8,916 nucleotides of DNA, taken from assembly GCA_003648575.1 (NCBI GenBank), contig QMPN01000119.1, forward strand, positions 1 to 8,916, in the 5' to 3' direction. The translations under genes were made by a program, and so were the position numbers. The notes beneath the pieces were generated by a model. That model saw nothing but the letters and a program-made list of their open reading frames with translations, searched no databases and was not told where the DNA came from. The DNA is from Bacteroidota bacterium (GTDB taxonomy: Bacteria > Bacteroidota > Bacteroidia > Bacteroidales > B18-G4). Below are positions 6,463-8,916 of the stretch, piece after piece (positions within the stretch are counted from its first letter, which is position 1; the number at the start of each line of letters is the position of its first letter).

Positions 6463-6511
6463 CAGTAGAGAGGATTACGATACACTTTATTCAAAATTAA
6501 TACTGAAATCA

Positions 6512-7687
6512 ATGAAAACAGCGTACTCTATTATTGCAATAATGTTGATTCTTATAGTATCAATTCAATCACAGGCTCAATGGGAGCAAATATTGGGTGA
6601 TACTAATATTATAGAAGTATACGTGTCTGACACAAACATTTTTGTTGGGACTATTGACGGAAAAATATATCTAACATCAGATTTTGGACAATCTTGGGTG
6701 AACTTATCATACAACCTGCCAAATTTTGTTATTGATAATATTGGGATATCTGATTCCAATCAATTAGTCTGCACTTGTGGTCGATTTGTTTATGTATCAC
6801 AAGATTGGTCAGGGTGGACAGAAGTTCACCAACTTTCAGATGATATAACATGTATGACTATTGATAGTGGACATATTTATGTTGGAGGTGCATTTAATGA
6901 GGGGCTTCATGCATCATTTGATAATGGTAATAATTGGGTGTATTTAAGCAATAATCCATTAGTTGAGTATCTTACTTCTATAGCGGTAGATGATTCCACT
7001 ATTATGGTTAGCATCTTTGGAGGAGGTAAAGTATTCGTGACAGAAGATTATGGAATAAATTGGAATACACAAAACCAAGGGATTACTGGAAATATCTTTT
7101 CACTAGCAAACCATGATGGCTTTTTTGCGGGGGGAGACAACAAGATTTTTAAGCTCGACAACAATAATACTTGGTCTTCAGTTCATTCAACTAAACAAAT
7201 ACTAGATTTTGCTAGTAGTCCATCTTATTTTACTGCTTGCGGTGGAAGCTCCACTGCTTATTTGTATTTATCGCGAGACTCTGGTGATACATGGGAGTCA
7301 ATAGAAGCAACATATACAGTTGGTCAAATACGTTCAACAGATATATATAATGATTATTTGCTTGCGGGGAATCATGATGGGCTTTATGGTTACAAAGTAG
7401 CACCTGTTTACATTCAAAATGAAATCGGTGAACAATTAGATTATACAGTCTACCCCAATCCCTTCACCACCACCACCACTATCGAGTTTGAACTAGAAAA
7501 ACCGTACACTGTACAGTTTAAAGTGTACAATGTAATTGGAGAAATGGTTTTTGAGACAGAAGACAGATTGCTGCCAGCAGGCAATCACAAAATCACATGG
7601 TCACCAGGTCACCTCCCACCGGGCATGTATTACGCTGTGCTTAGAAGTGAGGAAGTGGTGTCGGTTGTTAAAATGATTAAACAGTAA
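6512..7687 (+). CDS. Secreted Asp-box (BNR-like) beta-propeller protein with T9SS type A sorting domain
   Basis: The 391-residue protein begins with a signal peptide (MKTAYSIIAIMLILIVSIQSQAQ, cleavage likely after residue 23). Residues about 24-300 form a repeat domain of the sialidase/Ycf48/sortilin propeller type. Asp-box motifs appear at 55-62 (TSDFGQSW), 135-142 (SFDNGNNW), 177-184 (TEDYGINW) and 254-261 (SRDSGDTW), with a degenerate one near 97-102. Residues about 312-391 are the T9SS sorting domain: YPNPF, then IEFELEKP, VYNVIGEMV, LPPGMYYAVL and the KMIKQ end. The protein should cross the outer membrane through T9SS and be released or anchored to surface lipopolysaccharide. Catalytic residues of sialidases are not evident, so binding is likelier than hydrolysis. 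The start was set at 6512, not the in-frame 6311, because the signal peptide begins there and the promoter lies between. The gene is monocistronic and opposite to all its neighbours. Its stop codon lies inside the right R1 repeat. Confidence 0.9.
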   Translation: MKTAYSIIAIMLILIVSIQSQAQWEQILGDTNIIEVYVSDTNIFVGTIDGKIYLTSDFGQSWVNLSYNLPNFVIDNIGISDSNQLVCTCGRFVYVSQDWSGWTEVHQLSDDITCMTIDSGHIYVGGAFNEGLHASFDNGNNWVYLSNNPLVEYLTSIAVDDSTIMVSIFGGGKVFVTEDYGINWNTQNQGITGNIFSLANHDGFFAGGDNKIFKLDNNNTWSSVHSTKQILDFASSPSYFTACGGSSTAYLYLSRDSGDTWESIEATYTVGQIRSTDIYNDYLLAGNHDGLYGYKVAPVYIQNEIGEQLDYTVYPNPFTTTTTIEFELEKPYTVQFKVYNVIGEMVFETEDRLLPAGNHKITWSPGHLPPGMYYAVLRSEEVVSVVKMIKQ

Positions 7688-7766
7688 AGTAATCATTGTC
7701 CATTCTACATTGCCCCTTTCTCATGTTCCATTTATAGTTTTGGCTGGCTCGACATCACGGTCATCC
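7680..7766 (+). repeat. 87-bp direct repeat R1, right copy
   Basis: It matches 6196-6282 at 86 of 87 positions. It begins in the last two codons of the T9SS gene and includes its TAA stop, so the first bases are both coding and repeat. Confidence 0.92.
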
Positions 7767-7769
7767 TGC

Positions 7770-7791
7770 TTCGGCGGATAAAAGAACAATG
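7770..7791 (+). repeat. 22-bp direct repeat R2, right copy
   Basis: It is identical to 6173-6194. It starts three bases after the right R1 copy and leads directly into the 8-bp array, whose first unit shares its last three bases. Confidence 0.85.
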
Positions 7792-7834
7792 AAACAATGA
7801 AACAATGAAACAGTGGAACAGTGAAACAGTGAAT
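7789..7834. repeat. Tandem array of 8-bp units, inverted relative to the 3857-3936 array
   Basis: On the plus strand the units are ATGAAACA three times, GTGGAACA, GTGAAACA and a partial GTGAAT. Their reverse complements (TGTTTCAT, TGTTCCAC, TGTTTCAC) are the same units as in the array at 3857-3936, so the two arrays face each other across about 3.9 kb. The array ends exactly at the stop codon of the lipoprotein gene. Confidence 0.88.
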
Positions 7835-8506
7835 CTATTCAACAAACCGAAGGCTGAATTTCATGCGAAAGCCCGGCTGATCAATAAGTATGCTTTCCGG
7901 ACTGTCGGCGCCGGCATTATAGCTGAGTGCAATAGAGATTTTTTCCTTCTTAAATAAACCGCCAACATTTACGATCTCTTTATAAGGTTCAATAAGATTG
8001 GTACTGATATATCCGTCTTTGCCTTTGTATGACTTCATCAGGATCATGATGCCAATGCCTTCCTGTGCCAGGTATGTTTTCCTTACATCACCGGAAGGAC
8101 CCGGAGCCAGCAGCATGCTGAAGTATTTTTCGAATTTATTCAGCAACATGTTTTTGTCGAGGGGCGGGTAGATGTTCCTGACATAAAGGTTCAGGCCATT
8201 GGTTGATCCGACATCCCTCAGCTCGAAATCAAAAAAGTTCAACCCAAGCTCGCTGAAAAAGCTCACTTTATAGTTGGTGCCTTCCGAAGTTTTGATCATC
8301 ATTAATCCGGAAAACTCATGTCCGTTTACTTCCAGCCTGGCTTTGTACAGGGCTTTGTCGAAGTTTGCCGAAAAAGGCATCAGCTCCGCATAAGCAGGAT
8401 CCGCCATATCGAGTTCACCGCTTTTGCTGTACCTCGACATATAGCAGCCCGGGAGGCCTGCAATAAGGCTAAGGCAGATCAAAAGTATGCTGGGGAATCT
8501 CTTCAT
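7835..8506 (-). CDS. Outer-membrane-type lipoprotein next to LolA-like gene, function unassigned
   Basis: The 223-residue protein starts with a lipoprotein signal peptide: MKR, a hydrophobic run, then GLPGC with lipid-bearing Cys21. The residue after the Cys is Tyr, not Asp, so transport to the outer membrane by the Lol route is plausible. The mature part is rich in beta-type segments (ALYKARLEVNGHEFSGLMMIK, NYKVSFFSELGLNFFDFEL) that recall the LolB/LolA-like half-barrel. I cannot assign a named family. Lipoproteins of comparable size (DUF3261-like) accompany LolA and MMPL genes in aryl-polyene clusters. The ATG at 8504-8506 was preferred over an in-frame ATG at 8555-8557 because it starts the signal peptide cleanly; the upstream start would put 17 polar residues in front. 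The gene overlaps the upstream LolA-like gene by 38 bases in another frame, so translation is likely coupled. Confidence 0.8.
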   Translation of the reverse strand: MKRFPSILLICLSLIAGLPGCYMSRYSKSGELDMADPAYAELMPFSANFDKALYKARLEVNGHEFSGLMMIKTSEGTNYKVSFFSELGLNFFDFELRDVGSTNGLNLYVRNIYPPLDKNMLLNKFEKYFSMLLAPGPSGDVRKTYLAQEGIGIMILMKSYKGKDGYISTNLIEPYKEIVNVGGLFKKEKISIALSYNAGADSPESILIDQPGFRMKFSLRFVE

Positions 8507-8916
8507 TAAGGCGTTTGTTGATGAAACGGATGCGGGTGTAATCACCCGACTTTTCAAGCATTAAGAGTTCGTCAACCGTCATGTCTTTCTTATTGATGAA
8601 CAGGTGGATCTTCGAAAGAAATTCCTTCATGTTTTCATCAAGCGGACGAAGCTCCAGTTTATATGAAGAAGACTTTTCAAAATATTCAAATTCGAAATCA
8701 TCGCTTTCCAGGATACTGCCACTCACCATGCTGAGCATGATCTCATTGATCTGCCTGAACATCTTCCCGGATGCTGCGTCATAAACATTCGTATTGTTTT
8801 CATCCTGGATCAGCACAGTATCATTGTTAAAAATGATCAGGTAATAGAATGGATCGCTGTATTCCCAGCGGAGTTTATTTTCCTTTTGAAAATAGAAAAT
8901 ACCCCGGCTTTTTACA
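8469..8916 (-). CDS. LolA-like outer-membrane lipoprotein carrier protein, 5' end cut by window edge
   Basis: The frame is open to the right window edge and gives the last 148 residues. KSRGIFYFQKENKLRWEY, followed by SDPFYYLIIFNNDTV, is the LolA hallmark: a short strand with a hydrophobic end, then LRWEY, a Pro-containing loop and an Asn/Gly turn. LolA is a periplasmic half-barrel that carries acylated cargo from the inner to the outer membrane. The start is outside the window; a GTG at 8814-8816 lies inside the hallmark region and is not the start. In clusters with an MMPL exporter, a dedicated LolA-like protein probably ferries the cluster's lipid product instead of ordinary lipoproteins. 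The gene's end overlaps the lipoprotein gene by 38 bases. TAG ends it at 8469-8471. Confidence 0.87.
   Translation of the reverse strand, partial: VKSRGIFYFQKENKLRWEYSDPFYYLIIFNNDTVLIQDENNTNVYDAASGKMFRQINEIMLSMVSGSILESDDFEFEYFEKSSSYKLELRPLDENMKEFLSKIHLFINKKDMTVDELLMLEKSGDYTRIRFINKRLNEEIPQHTFDLP

Noticed and set aside
6311..6511. In-frame N-terminal extension of the T9SS gene (67 codons)
   Set aside because: It is translated from the hairpin cluster and promoter region, has no protein-like character, and would bury the signal peptide.
8507..8557. Upstream ATG for the lipoprotein gene (17 extra residues)
   Set aside because: It adds a polar stretch before a clean lipoprotein signal and lengthens the overlap with the LolA-like gene.

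Overview
The window looks like part of a Bacteroidetes chromosome, probably from an anaerobic or marine Bacteroidales-type lineage. The evidence is a type IX secretion (T9SS) C-terminal sorting domain with a YPNP start, two small Haem_bd-type CxxCH proteins, TAnnTTTG-like -7 promoter boxes, and start codons without clear Shine-Dalgarno sequences. I cannot name the species.

Two blocks of minus-strand genes make up the backbone. The right block (7835-8916) holds the 3' part of a LolA-like lipoprotein carrier gene that overlaps a lipoprotein gene. The left block (1-4297) reads DH-like hotdog protein, two tandem haem-binding proteins, a GT2 glycosyltransferase with a DUF2062 tail, and an MMPL/RND exporter cut by the window edge. 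LolA, lipoprotein, hotdog dehydratase, GT2-DUF2062 and MMPL are companion genes typical of aryl-polyene/flexirubin-type lipid clusters in Gram-negative bacteria. The likely joint job is to modify, export and place a polyketide-like lipid in the outer membrane. No ketosynthase or acyl carrier protein is visible here, so the pathway is an inference.

Between the two blocks (about 4298-7834) lies an A+T-rich, repeat-rich accessory segment. It contains a 167-bp hairpin-rich element with inverted ends, a DUF4143-type AAA ATPase gene, three 33-bp tandem repeats in front of that gene, a 7-bp satellite, a small possible gene remnant, and a T9SS-secreted Asp-box protein on the plus strand. The T9SS gene sits between two 87-bp direct repeats that differ at one base. 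Arrays of the same 8-bp unit, in opposite orientation, border the segment on each side and abut the stop codons of the two neighbouring cluster genes.

The main interest is this architecture: a lipid/pigment-type operon apparently interrupted by a repeat-bounded cassette. The individual protein families are known ones. I see no CRISPR array, tRNA, rRNA, transposase or convincing new defence system.
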